The notes beneath the pieces were generated by a model. That model had not been told where the DNA came from. It saw only the letters and a list, made by a program, of their open reading frames with translations, and did not search any database. Shown here one piece after another: positions 34,708 through 45,487 of a stretch of 64,000 nucleotides of DNA. The position numbers and the translations under genes are program-made. Numbering within the stretch: position 1 is the first letter of the stretch; the number at the start of each line of letters is the position of its first letter. Origin of the DNA: CBDAQR01 sp965199055 (GTDB lineage: Bacteria; Pseudomonadota; Gammaproteobacteria; Pseudomonadales; Halieaceae); NCBI GenBank assembly GCA_965199055.1, contig CBDAQR010000008.1, positions 1 to 64,000 on the forward strand. The letters are read 5' to 3'.

Positions 34708-34867
34708 GAAAAGACAGCAGGTACGATGGTGTCCGGTGTGGCTGGAGATTGTTTTGACGCCATGTTATAATAAACCCTTTAATTTCAATGACTTATGCGT
34801 ATAACATACATTATGTTAAATAGGAAATAACGCTTTATAAAGCCGCGCCTGTGCGCATAACGGGGGG

Positions 34868-34955
34868 TTCAACAGCGCTCTCCCTGCCGCCAGGGATGTA
34901 GCGACGCCGCTGCTGCGGTGCTGTGCCCGCCCGGCGACTGCGGTATACTGCGGGC
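34868..34955 (+). promoter_or_regulatory. Promoter block (copy 1), leaderless start at 34956
   Basis: TATACT at 34944-34949, 7 nt before ATG 34956. The whole ~85-bp block (CCAGGGATGTAGCGACGCCG and on to GCGGTATACTGCGGGC) is repeated at 35389-35472. Confidence 0.65.
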
Positions 34956-35156
34956 ATGACAACCATGCTCTCTGAATTGCACGATGCCCTGATCGCTGCC
35001 GGTGCGCCTGAAGACAAGGCGCGCAAGGCCGCGGAAGCCATTGCCAACTACGATGACCGGTTCAACCGGGTAGAATCGCAGCTCATGCTGTTGCGCTGGA
35101 TGGTGGGGTTTAATCTGGCATTCACCATGGCCATCCTCTGGAAAGTCTTTTCGTAG
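34956..35156 (+). CDS. Small head-plus-membrane-span protein
   Basis: 66 residues: MTTMLSELHDALIAAGAPED KARKAAEA head (compare AGVPPEQAEA of the larger family), a short helix (RFNRVESQLMLLRWMVGF) and a membrane span (NLAFTMAILWKVF). It looks like a DUF1640/Bdr-type protein with almost no coiled-coil repeats. No Shine-Dalgarno sequence; the -10 box predicts a leaderless mRNA. Function unknown. Confidence 0.72.
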   Translation: MTTMLSELHDALIAAGAPEDKARKAAEAIANYDDRFNRVESQLMLLRWMVGFNLAFTMAILWKVFS

Positions 35157-35388
35157 GCACCCGCCCAGCGAACGGCCTTTGCCGTGCACGGCAGGGAAAG
35201 CCCACTCGCCATGGCTCGCCGTGCCAGTCCCCGGCAGATGCCGCCGCTCGTGTCTTGAGCGCACTGTCTCCAGTATCGAAATCCCGGCACCGGGGGCATC
35301 AGCCCCCAGGGCATGGCACGCCGGGACCCTCACGGGTTCTCCCCGGTATATGCCACACAGAAAATCTAACGGCAGAACATTCCGCTCA

Positions 35389-35472
35389 ACACGGTTCTCC
35401 CTGTCGCCAGGGATGTAGCGACGCCGCTGCTGCGGTGCTGTGCCCGCCCGGCGACTGCGGTATACTGCGGGT
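35389..35472 (+). promoter_or_regulatory. Promoter block (copy 2), leaderless start at 35473
   Basis: Near-identical to 34868-34955, with TATACT at 35461-35466 ending 7 nt before ATG 35473. Here the downstream gene is different, so the promoter block was copied independently of the coding sequence. Confidence 0.65.
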
Positions 35473-36066
35473 ATGGAAACCTCGAATATAGACTTTATCT
35501 GGGCACTGGTCGGTATGACCTTGACCCTCCTCGCAACAAACTGGGCCATGTTCCATGGTCTGCGTGGCGATATGGACAGTCGCTTCACCGAGATCAAAGG
35601 CGATATCCATCGGCTTGATGAAAAAGTGGATGCCCGCTTTGAAAAAGTGGATGCTTGCTTTGAAAAGGTGGATGCCCGCTTTGAAAAGGTGAACGCCCGC
35701 TTTGAAGCCATGGACGCGAAGATGGATGATCTGCGCACGGAGCTCAAGGAGGACAACCAGCGGCTTGAAGACAAGGTGGACGCCCGCTTTGAAGCCATGG
35801 ACGCCAAGGTGGATGATCTGCGCACGGCGCTCAAGGAGGACAACCAGCGGCTTGAAGACAAGGTGGATGCCCGCTTTGAAGCCATGGATGCCAAGGTGGA
35901 TGACCTGCGTAAGGAGACCCGGGCGGAGACCCGGCGGGTTGGCGGTCGCATCGATGCGGTGAACGAGACGCTGGTTGACATGAACAGCCGCCTGTCGCGC
36001 CTTGAGGGCGCGGTTTTCGGTATCGAAATCCCGCCCCCGCCCGAGGTCTCGCAAAGCCCCTCGTAG
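35473..36066 (+). CDS. N-terminally anchored coiled-coil protein
   Basis: 197 residues. A membrane span comes first (FIWALVGMTLTLLATNWAMF), the reverse of the STVAF group, followed by a long coiled coil of 7-, 11- and 25-residue repeats (VDARFEKVDARFEKV, EDNQRLEDKVDARFEAMDAK). The end is FGIEIPPPPEVSQSPS. The 75-bp units at about 35690-35920 are near-identical DNA repeats. Role unknown; probably a membrane-bound rod-like oligomer. Confidence 0.8.
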   Translation: METSNIDFIWALVGMTLTLLATNWAMFHGLRGDMDSRFTEIKGDIHRLDEKVDARFEKVDACFEKVDARFEKVNARFEAMDAKMDDLRTELKEDNQRLEDKVDARFEAMDAKVDDLRTALKEDNQRLEDKVDARFEAMDAKVDDLRKETRAETRRVGGRIDAVNETLVDMNSRLSRLEGAVFGIEIPPPPEVSQSPS

Positions 36067-36263
36067 CCTGTGGGGGCATGGCACCTAGACATCATCATTA
36101 CGGGTTCCTCCCGGTAACCGACAGGTCGTGCGCGTGGCGAGCTCAGCGAGCGATTTGTAAATGAGGGGCGGGAGGGTATTAAGCAGTTCCTCGCCAACTG
36201 CTTCGCCTATGACTACCAAAGAACGAGCATCGATGTCGTAGCTTACCGATTTCCCATGCTCGC

Positions 36264-36569
36264 TTGGAGACAACAACGAAACGCCTATACGCAATCGTTG
36301 GCCAACAAGAGCGCTGGCCGTATTACTACACATGGAATGAGGGCGACAATGTCCCCGCTGTTTTCACGTCCGAGGCGGATGCGAGAAAGGAGATTCAGGA
36401 CTACCTGGAAGAGTGGACGCTGACACGTTCTGACGAAATGATCGAGGAAGGCGACCGCCCTGAGAACTATCAGATCTATAGAGTTGAGGTGCTAGAGCGA
36501 GAGCTGAAGTGCTTTGATGCCTTTTCTGGCGAACACTGTTTTGATTTTGACTGGGCGGCTCAACTCTGA
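36264..36569 (+). CDS. Hypothetical acidic protein
   Basis: 101 codons from a TTG at 36264; the frame is open further upstream without ATG. KRLYAIVGQQERWPYYYTWN, AVFTSEADARKEIQDYLEEW and YRVEVLERELKCFDAFSG suggest a small soluble alpha/beta protein. No family recognised. Composition is more AT-rich than the coiled-coil genes, matching the helicase region to its right. Confidence 0.5.
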   Translation: METTTKRLYAIVGQQERWPYYYTWNEGDNVPAVFTSEADARKEIQDYLEEWTLTRSDEMIEEGDRPENYQIYRVEVLERELKCFDAFSGEHCFDFDWAAQL

Positions 36570-36594
36570 GCCGTCCATCCTTTGCGCATAAAGA

Positions 36595-39406
36595 CTAGGC
36601 CGATGCCGTTGCCCGTTCCACCCAGTTTCCAAATGTTTCAATGGTAGACGGGCTTCTTCTCGACAGTTGAAACTCCTTAAAGAGCCAATCGACTGGATCA
36701 TTTGGCTGAGCCGCCAGTGCCGCCTTAGCGACCCCGATCTGCTCTTGGTAGCATAGCTCTGACCAGGTTCTCTCGACGCCAAACGCGGCATATCCGCGCC
36801 ATGGTATTTCATCACAGATATCGTCTGGCGATAGCCACACCGTGGGTTTCTCGCCTTCCATCTCCCATATCCCTGCCCAGCCCTCTATTAATGGCCGAAG
36901 ATGCTGGTGCTGCCTTTGTGATGTACGCGTCAACCCATGTAAGTGAGCGACATCCAGGGTTAGCTCATGCAGAGTGATACCGTTTTTCAGTTCCAAAACG
37001 GATTTAGCCAACCGACTTAGGTTTGTTCGGTGGTCATCTTTGAAGTAACAGCTCTTATCGTAGGCAGGCAGCGCGGACAACACGCCCTCCGCTAACGACT
37101 CTACCTCTTGATCTGCCTCATCCGACTCCGGAGAATCAACTACTTCAACCTCAACTTCGATTGGTACCGCTTCGATTGCTTCACGCGCCGCCTCTTCTTC
37201 TGCGGCCTTGGCAATACGTTGTGCACGGTCCTCAGCTAAAACTTCATCGAGTCGCTCATGCATTTTGCGCATCGCATACTCAGGCTCTTTGAAGTAGTCT
37301 GTTGACCATAACCGAATGATACGCCAGCCCAAGTTCTCAAGGATCGCCTGTCTGACTCGATCTCGATCGCGCGCCGAGGGTGAGCCGTGATAAGTTGCGC
37401 CATCACACTCGATACCCGCTAAATATTCTCCGGGGTGATCGGGGTGCACAACCCCCATATCCACCCTGAATTTTGATACACCCACCTGTGTTTGAATTGT
37501 CCAGCCCTTCTCTCGCAACGACATCGCAACCGCTTGCTCGAAATCTGAATCAAACTGATCGACACCATAGTTAGCGTGACTATACTCAGCCAGCGCTATT
37601 GGGCCGCGCTCGGCAAATTCTAGGTAGTTCTTAAGATGTGCAACGGCGGTTGCCTGCGTTCTAGATAGATCAACCATCCCCGAATCAAAGCTAGCGAACA
37701 CCAACACCTCAGAGGTAGCACGCGTCACTGCAACATTGAGACGTCTCTCACCCCCCTGCTTATTAAGGGGGCCGAAGTTCATGCTCATGGTCTTACCGCC
37801 AGGCTCGGTTGGTCCATAGGTGAGCGACAACACAATGATGTCCCGCTCGTCTCCCTGCACAGACTCTAGGTTTTTAACAAAGATCGGATCGTAGTCATCT
37901 GTCGCAACAAAGAATTGCTCTAGCGCGATATTCTTGCGACGCGCCTCATCCAGCAAGTCTTCTACAATTCTCTGCTGCTGAGAGTTAATCGTCACAATAC
38001 CCAATGACAACCATGGGTCACCTTCGAGCATTCCCTCACACCGACGCACAGCCTCATTAACGACTTCTCGGGCCTCGATAGCATTGGTTTGACCTCGACC
38101 TTTGGTATACACACCATCAACGCGATGCAGTGTTACCGCTGATTGCTTGGTCTGCGCCGAGGGGAATGTTGTCAGCGCATTCTCGTAATAGTGCGAGTTC
38201 GAGAAGGCAATCAATGTTTCATGCCGGCTGCGGTAGTGCCCGGTCAGACGCAGGTGCGGCAGTCTTGCCGCGAGTGCCTGATCCAAGATGGATTCCATAT
38301 CACCTTCATCTGAATCGTCCTCATCTTTGCGCCCGAAATTATTACTCGGTGGCATTTGCTTGGGATCGCCAACGACGATCACATTTTTACCTCTCGCGAT
38401 TGCGCCCACAGCATCCCAAGTGGTTATCTGGGAGGCCTCATCGAATACAACGAGATCAAATAGAGCGAAATCTGCTGGTAAAAACTGCGCGACGGATAAA
38501 GGAGACATCATGAAGCAAGGTGTCAGATTCGTTAGCGATGAACCCATTTCCGTTACCAGCGCTCTCACTGGTTTATGGCGCGTCTTCTTGGCCAGCTCTC
38601 GTGCGAGTACTCCATACTCTGCTGGCGTATTGCTTCCCGTCCGGTCTGGCACCTGCCCCGCCGTTTTAGCCGCAATATACTCTGCTGCGGTCGCAGCGAC
38701 ATCTGCATCAAGCTCTTTGAATTTCTCAATGGCCGCCTCGTGACTTGCGCCAGCAAAACGAACCAACGTATCGCTACTATCAATGAGGATGGGCGCTAAC
38801 CAGACGCACAGGGCGGTCAGCATATTGTCCTCACACTCATGCGGCTGAATCATACGAGACTCAAGCGCATTGGATAGCTCGGCGATAGCCATCGAAACGG
38901 CCTGCTGTTTCATGGCCAACCAATGGCACCAACGGCCAAGTTTTTCACTGCTATCAGCAATTACTCTAAAGTCAGATGCCACCTTAGCCAGCGCATCTGT
39001 TTTATTGATGTCGATACGGTACGACTGAGCAGACTCTATCAGTGCGCTCAGTTCGGTGGCTGCCGACGCGACCGATGCAGCTTGAGCTGCCAGTTGGGAA
39101 CCCGCAAGAAAATCACGTCCTTCAACCAAATGACGCCTAAATGCAGGCGCGGCAACCGTTGCATCAGGGAATGCACCAATGCATTGAGAGAACAAAGCAA
39201 GCGCCCTTTCGCCCTGTGCCAAGGACTGCTGTACTGACGCAGGATCGGTATCGATACCCGACCATGCTTGAGTCCCACTGACCTCCTGGGAAGCGGCAGC
39301 AAGAGAATCCAAGATGGATCGCGCTTTAACAGCGGTCTCCAGGATCGATAAATCGTCGATCTTGTTAAGGCCGTTTTGCTGTATCTCCTTCCGCAAACTG
39401 TACCGC
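36595..39406 (-). pseudogene. Helicase-nuclease (DUF4011 family), C-terminal half
   Basis: Continues the protein begun at 44075 after removal of the IS1182 element: ...GFFK-RYSLRKEIQQNGL.... It contains SF1 helicase motifs (FDLVVFDEASQITTWDAVGA, VIVVGDPKQMPPS, RRLNVAVTRATSEVLVF), a restriction-endonuclease-like domain (GVSKFRVDMGVVHP, IECDGATYHGSPSARDRDRV, GWRIIRLWSTDYF; D-x-ECD pattern of the MTES_1575/Vsr-like group) and a C-terminal DUF3320-like region. An ATG inside the IS (39453) could start a 952-residue fragment without Walker A. Large single-protein helicase-nucleases of this build are antiphage candidates; that role is inferred. Confidence 0.85.
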
Positions 39407-39410
39407 TTAA

Positions 39411-41052
39411 GAGCCTGTTGTCGAATATCTTCTGCCAGCATGACATGAGCCATTTCGGTGGAGTTTCGCCTAAATTCGGCAAACGTAACGCTTCAAAACC
39501 TCAAATCATCCTCGACCTTGCGTCTCGGACCGGCCGAAACACGGGTCTCCGGCTATCATCCGGTGTCTACCGCAACATTCCGGCGAACCATCTCCTTGTG
39601 TAACTTCTTCAGGTTGTGGACGCTGCAATGCAGGTTCCATTCGCCTCTGGTCGCCTGTTCGCCCCGCATCATGAACCTGTCCGCACCTTGGGTTTGCTTC
39701 GCCTGCCCGAATACCGGCTCTACGGCCTGACCTCGAAGGCGATACAGATTCCGCCCTCTTTTGGTCAGCAGCTTTCGTTCCATCCGTTCGCCGGTGGAAA
39801 GGCTCTTCGGTATCCGTCCTCGCGGAGGGGGTGTCTCACGCATTGCCTTGCGCTGTTTCCAGTCCTTGGTCGTGGCAATCATTAATTCACAATCCGCCGT
39901 TTCCAGTGCCGCATTGGTCTCCGACCAGTAGCCTGCATCCATGAGTGCCGTTCCCAGACGAGCGTCTTCGCCCAGGACAGTGCGGACCATGGTTCTGGCC
40001 TTGTCCAGCATTGGCTTCAATTGCTGAACGTCGTTGGCTTGGCTGGTCACGTCCGGTGCAAGAACGATCTGATCCCGAGTTACGACCGCCTGGGCGTTAT
40101 AGCCTTGGAGCCAGCCCTTGGAGCCCTTCATGATCCGGCTGTCCGGATCCGTCGTGTTGGCTCTGGCGTCCTCGTTCACAACCGCTTCGGCAGGCTTCGG
40201 TTTGCGTCCGCGCTTGGCGCTGCCGGTTGCTTTCTCCTCCGCAGTACGGGCGTCAATCTTTTCCTGCTGACGCGCGGCCTGATCATCCGCCTCACCGCGC
40301 AGACGCTGAAGACAAGTCTGCAACCGGACCATGCGATCACTGCGGTTACGCAAATCCGAAGGCAAACCGTCGTCACGAACACTATCGGAAACCGCGTCCT
40401 CCGAGGCATCCATATCTTCAGCCTCCGACACCATTGAAGCCACCTCCTTTTCCAAGGACTTCGGCGTCCGGTTTGCTGAAAGGGAAGCGTTCGCACGCAC
40501 CTTGGTCCCATCCAGAGCCACCGCCCCCAGACGAACAAGGCCCATCTCATGGCAAAGCTTCAGAACCTCGACAAAAAGCGCTTCGAACGCCTTGCGGTTG
40601 CGTTTGCGAAAACGGGCAATCACAGAGTGGTCGGGAACATCAAACCCAACGATCAACCGAAAACCAGCATCACGGCCACACAGACGCTCAATCTTACGGC
40701 TCGAACACACGCCGTTGGCGTAGGCGTAAACCAGAAGGGCTACCATCATCGACGGCGCGAACCCGGGCGCACCTGCACTCTTCGTGCCGCTATCGGTCTC
40801 GAATGCCGACAAGTCCATGCGCTCAACCGCATCCAGAATAAGATGGACAATATCCGAGTCCGAAACCCAATCCGTCATGTCCACCGGGAGAAGAAAGCCC
40901 TGCCGACGGTTCGGTTCACGATAAAAATGCGCCATATTCTGCCTCCTCGAACGGCTCATACGCCCGCAAAAGCCTGCACACCAGAGAATCACCAGCACAT
41001 CAAACGGTCAAGTCAATATCCCACTCAAAAATCGGCATTCTGCAACAGGCTC
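39411..41052 (-). mobile_element. IS1182-family element, 1642 bp, with TTAA target duplication
   Basis: Ends GAGCCTGTTG (plus strand left) and CAACAGGCTC (right) form the inverted repeats. TTAA occurs directly on both sides (39407-39410 and 41053-41056). Precise removal restores the helicase frame. Confidence 0.92.
39556..40935 (-). CDS. IS1182-family transposase
   Basis: 459 residues from ATG 40935 (GAGGAGG 8 nt upstream): MAHFYREPNRRQGFLLPVDM, VRLGAVALDGTKVRANASLS, GYNAQAVVTRDQIVLAPDVT, ALMDAGYWSET and AVEPVFGQAKQTQGADRFMM, covering the DDE residues of the family. Intact. Confidence 0.93.
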   Translation of the reverse strand: MAHFYREPNRRQGFLLPVDMTDWVSDSDIVHLILDAVERMDLSAFETDSGTKSAGAPGFAPSMMVALLVYAYANGVCSSRKIERLCGRDAGFRLIVGFDVPDHSVIARFRKRNRKAFEALFVEVLKLCHEMGLVRLGAVALDGTKVRANASLSANRTPKSLEKEVASMVSEAEDMDASEDAVSDSVRDDGLPSDLRNRSDRMVRLQTCLQRLRGEADDQAARQQEKIDARTAEEKATGSAKRGRKPKPAEAVVNEDARANTTDPDSRIMKGSKGWLQGYNAQAVVTRDQIVLAPDVTSQANDVQQLKPMLDKARTMVRTVLGEDARLGTALMDAGYWSETNAALETADCELMIATTKDWKQRKAMRETPPPRGRIPKSLSTGERMERKLLTKRGRNLYRLRGQAVEPVFGQAKQTQGADRFMMRGEQATRGEWNLHCSVHNLKKLHKEMVRRNVAVDTG

Positions 41053-44000
41053 TTAAAGAATCCAAATAATCCCGTAGCTTCGTCGCGCCGAGCAATCCAT
41101 GCCTCCCAATTCAATTCCTTCAACATCGTCCATTTCAGACCATGACCGAAGGCATCCACCAGCTCAAATAGCGCTGTCTGCAAAGGAGCCGCTCGATTGA
41201 GTGATGCGACACGTGCAGGACCACCTGAACTCAAAGCAAAATCAACATTGCCCTTGGTGGCGATCTCACACAGCTCCGCCAAAGCAGACAAGGCAATGAC
41301 CTTCTGAGCATTGATTGGCTCCAACTCCAGACCTAACGCAGAGAGCAACTCTCTCGTTGCATTGAGCGCAGCATCGGCTTTGATGCTGATCTTATTGGCC
41401 GTCTTCACAGCATCTGTTAGCCACGAGTTCGACCACTCAGTTTGATTAATTGCAGCAAAGCTATCTGGGTCTAGATCGGCGACTGCGGCATACGCGATAC
41501 CCATTTCCTTTGCTGTGTCTAAGAGCGGATCCACCTCGGACTTATCTTTAATCGGTGCTTGAGCAAGATCAGTTGGCCATGTGAGTCGCAACGGATGCTC
41601 ATACTGATAACGTACTACCCGCGCCATCGCGTCTCGGGGTGAGAACCCGATAACGTGCTGACGATGCAGTTCAGCCACATAGCTATTGAGATGATGACGC
41701 ACCTCCTCTAGATCCTTCGCTCGCTTTACCCAATCAGATTGCGATGCTGACTCTCGTTTCGACCACGCCGCCCCTAACTGATCCAGAACGGACTTCTTGT
41801 TAGCCTTGTTGGAGTGAAGCTCTAGACACAAGTGTGCCAGCCCGACCTTTTCCATCCGACGATAAACGACCTGCAGTGCCGCCATTTTCTCTGCAACGAA
41901 CAGGACTTTCCGACCAATCGCTAGGTTGTGACATATGATGTTAGCAATCGTTTCTGACTTACCCGTTCCCGGCGGACCCTCTAAAACGAAGTCCTGCGCC
42001 TTCGCTGAGCCAGCTACCGCAACGGTCTGGGATGAATCGCAATTGAGTGGCGCAAAGAACTCGGATGGACTGACTTTTTGATCAACCTCGCCGCGCTCAA
42101 TGAACGAACTCTCTTGCTGATACGCGCCAGAAGGACGATCAACCAAGTGCTCAACAAACGGACTCTGCTTGAGCAGGTCGGTTCTATCCCTGAGGTCTTT
42201 CCACATCAAATATTTGGCAAACGAGAATGACCCGAGAACAATATCCTCAACGACTATAAAGCCTTTTTCATCCTTAATGGCGTCTCGAACAATATTCCAA
42301 ATTCCCTCAACGTCCACGCCGGAATCGTCTTCAGGCAAATCATTGCGAAGCACATCCAGGTTAATGTCGTAATCCGTCTGCAGCATCTCAATTAGCGTTA
42401 AGTTAAAGAGAGGTTCTTCATGGGGAAGTTGGCGCATTGTCACGGGCGCATTAGCGCTCCTGCGATCAAGCTTTACAGGTAATAAGATCAGTGGCGCGCG
42501 AAATGACTTCTCTGAGTCAGGGGTCTCTCTCCATCGCAACATGCCGATCGACAGATACAGGGTATTGCTGCCGCCTTCTTCCAAATCGTTTTTCGCCTTA
42601 CGCAGCAACCCGACTAGCTTGTTCACCATCCGCTTCTTAGCGTCATTAACGATGAGGCGTTTTCGCCCTAGCTGCTCAAGCGCGAATTCGCGATGGATAT
42701 TGTCGCCGGTACTCAGCAGGATGCTTTCCGTACTTCGCTCAGGATCATCCAGCCCAGTGTCCTCAGCGGCCATGAAGTTGAACTGCTCCCCAGCAGCGAG
42801 CCTATCTTCGAGCGCCCCAAGATCGGGGCAGTACAGCTTCAGCGCGGAGCTTTTAACATTCAGCAATGGATTCCGCCCAGTCAGATCAAGCAACTTGCGC
42901 TGCCACATATCTACACGGGTCTCATGCGTCTCTTCTATCACGCGCTCTTCACCGCGAACCGGCGGTAATACGGGCATCGTGCCTATACCAATCTGCACTC
43001 CATCGTCATTCCCTGTGGTTGCTTCGATGGCTTTTTCTTCAATCGTAAACAGTGGTTTAATCTTGCGAGCACGAGCCTGCTTAATATCGATCAGCATCAC
43101 AAAATCAGATTCTAGGTCTTCTGATAGCAGGTGCTTAGCACGTTCAATCGCCTGACCAAAGGTAACCGGCGAATCGTTCGTGACCAGCGTAGTCTCGAAC
43201 ATCACCAGATCAGACGCATCAACACGTTTTCTGAGATCAATGGGGTCATCATTAGTCAGCACTGGAAAGCTGTCATCAATCAACCAAAAACCGGCAAACG
43301 CATGGTCTTTGGTCATCGCTATAACAGGGTTAAGCCCCATATTCTCCAGGCAGCTGGCAAACATCGCCGAGGTATCGAGACAGGCGGCGGTCTTGTACTG
43401 CATCACATCCGCGGCGGATCGTATTCTCTGCCCTGCCGTCGCCCAACCCTGAGGCGGCGACAAATAGGTGAAGCGCTCATTAAACATGACCGCCCATAGC
43501 GCATCGCCATAAAGGTAAGGTCGCTCGCGGGTGTTAGACTGATAACCATTAACGCCACTACCTTGATTCGCAGCTCGCAAGAGGCGCGTCACTTTAGCGG
43601 TTAGCAGCTCCACCGAGTGAGTATTTGGCTGGACAAAAGCCGCAAGCAGCTCTGGCTGCCTGCTCTCCCCGCCCCAATAATCGGCTGGCAAAACGGAAAT
43701 ATCATGTTCCGAAAGTGTTTCGCCTGAGACCCCTTCCTGATCTACGAAAGACACAGCAATGATCACCTTGACGGTCATCTCTTCGGTTAGGCCAATCAAC
43801 TTATCGTGGTGTGGACGTAGCGGGCGGTCCTGTAACTTCGTCGATTGACCTTCCATTAGGCGGTCGATCTGCCACTCTTCAGGTGCTATTAGCTCAGGCT
43901 CTGTGGTTAATCTGACCCTAATCTCTCTGATTTGGGACGGCTGGCGTTCTTGGTGCTTTGGGTCAACCTCACGCTCTGGTACGGACAACAAAATACGCTT

Positions 44001-44075
44001 AACCAGTGGATAAGCGTTTTGCTGGGATGCCAAGGAAAAGCTTTTGGCTAAATCAGCCTGAATATGCGGGATCAT
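41053..44075 (-). pseudogene. Helicase-nuclease (DUF4011 family), N-terminal half
   Basis: 1008 native codons from ATG 44075, then eight codons from the IS. Residues 185-265 resemble a transglutaminase-like fold (KTAACLDTSAMFASCLENMG with Cys232, and TKDHAFAGFW with His258). Residues 388-560 are DUF4011 (WQRKLLDLTGRNPLLNVKSS), and Walker A is at 699-707 (EGPPGTGKSETIANIICHN). With the part at 36595-39406 the intact protein would be 1944 residues. It acts alone or with the membrane protein gene 88 bp upstream. Broken only by the IS; no other lesion seen. Confidence 0.87.
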
Positions 44076-44162
44076 TTCGTGCCTCAGATATTGTCTCCTA
44101 CAAGAAACTAAATTACTAGAAACGCCTCTAATATCAATAATCTAGCAAAAGACGTTGTCGCA

Positions 44163-44573
44163 TTAGCGGAACATACCGGGAACAGCCAATGCTCGTAGTG
44201 GATGACTAGCAGGCGCAAAACGTTCTATGTGCGCTTTAACCTCAGTGTAGTCAAAGAGCAGCTTAGGTATCTTATAAGTCTTACCGCCCTGCTCTCTGCG
44301 CATAGCAAACACAGGGAGCGAACCGTACTTTGCATCCTTCACGGACAGAGACTCAGACCACGGGCAAAACACATCTCTTCCCCGCCAATTCTTGAAGTTA
44401 ATCCCCTGCTCTGTCAGTGACATTGCTGGCTTTGCCACCATGATGAGTGAAGCTGCTGCAATAACGGCAATCATAAGCCCAACTAACAAGCCCATGCTTT
44501 GTAGGTCCAGACCCCCTCGATAGGCGATCAAACCAACCGCGAGCACAAATGGGAGAGCGATGCTCCGAATCAC
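44163..44573 (-). CDS. Small two-span membrane protein with PH-like domain
   Basis: 136 codons from GTG 44573, but the frame stays open to the IS end at 44613 (..RIRASDAVRV), so the true N-terminus may be lost. Two hydrophobic segments (SIALPFVLAVGLIAYRGG, MGLLVGLMIAVIAAASLIMV) are followed by LTEQGINFKNWRGRDVFCPW and KTYKIPKLLFDYTEVKAHIE, like bacterial PH-type domains of small integral membrane proteins. It lies on the same strand 88 bp upstream of the helicase gene, so the two may have been one operon. Confidence 0.6.
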   Translation of the reverse strand: MIRSIALPFVLAVGLIAYRGGLDLQSMGLLVGLMIAVIAAASLIMVAKPAMSLTEQGINFKNWRGRDVFCPWSESLSVKDAKYGSLPVFAMRREQGGKTYKIPKLLFDYTEVKAHIERFAPASHPLRALAVPGMFR

Positions 44574-44621
44574 AACTCTAACCGCATCAGATGCTCTTAT
44601 TCTTACATCGAGGTGTAGTGG

Positions 44622-45455
44622 TCAACTAAAACTGGCCACGGTTTTATAAGCTTTCCAGTATTCGTTTTCTGCCTGATTGGGTGTTTTCATGTTGTTATTC
44701 GAATGCGGTCTGATCGAGTTGTAGTACCTCACGATATAGTCATTGATTGACTGCTTGGCTTCAGTAAAACTCCGATAGCCCGTCTCTGGAACCCACTCGG
44801 TTTTTAGGCTGCGGAAGAAGCGCTCCATTGGCGCGTTATCCCAGCAGTTTCCCCGTCGACTCATGCTCTGTTGTATCTGATACCGCCAGAGATGCTGACG
44901 GAATTTTGTACTGGTGTACTGAACTCCCTGATCCGAGTGGAATAGCACTCCCTTTGGTCTTCCTCTGGATTCATAAGCCATCATCAACGCCTTACGGGTC
45001 AGTTCACTGTCGGCCCGATAAGAAAACGCCCAACCAACCGGTTTTCTCGCGTAGAGATCCAGTATCATGGCTAGATAGGCCCAGCGTTGACCCGTCCAAA
45101 TATATGTAATATCGCTGCACCACACCTGGTTGGGTTCTGCTACAGAAAACTGCCGATTCAAGGTATTTGGAATGGCTACGTGTAGCTTGTCAGCACGCTT
45201 ATAGGCGTGTTTTGGAAGCTGGCTACTCACCAGTCCCAACTCCTTCATCAACTTACCCGCAACGTAACGAGTCAATGGCGTTCCATTACGGCTAACGATC
45301 TGGGCAACGGTTCTTGCACCAGCTGAGCCACCACTTAGGCGGTGAGCAGCGTGAACCATAAGCTTAAGCCTGCAACGATGGGAGTTGTCACCCTTCGGGC
45401 GCTCTCGCCAATATCGGTAGCTACTGCGTTGAATATCAAAGACATGGCATAGCAA
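44622..45455 (-). CDS. IS3-family OrfB, DDE transposase
   Basis: 277 residues; VWCSDITYIWTGQRWAYLAM, LFHSDQGVQYTS and RGNCWDNAPMERFFRSLKTE contain the catalytic D-D-E. Intact; made by frameshift fusion with OrfA. Confidence 0.93.
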   Translation of the reverse strand: MLCHVFDIQRSSYRYWRERPKGDNSHRCRLKLMVHAAHRLSGGSAGARTVAQIVSRNGTPLTRYVAGKLMKELGLVSSQLPKHAYKRADKLHVAIPNTLNRQFSVAEPNQVWCSDITYIWTGQRWAYLAMILDLYARKPVGWAFSYRADSELTRKALMMAYESRGRPKGVLFHSDQGVQYTSTKFRQHLWRYQIQQSMSRRGNCWDNAPMERFFRSLKTEWVPETGYRSFTEAKQSINDYIVRYYNSIRPHSNNNMKTPNQAENEYWKAYKTVASFS

Positions 45456-45487
45456 CTTAACGGGATAGCTCTCTTGTAACCGCTGAA

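Noticed and set aside
36085..36333. 82-codon minus-strand frame between the coiled-coil gene and the hypothetical gene
   Set aside because: It overlaps the better-supported plus-strand frame at 36264 and shows no recognisable domain.
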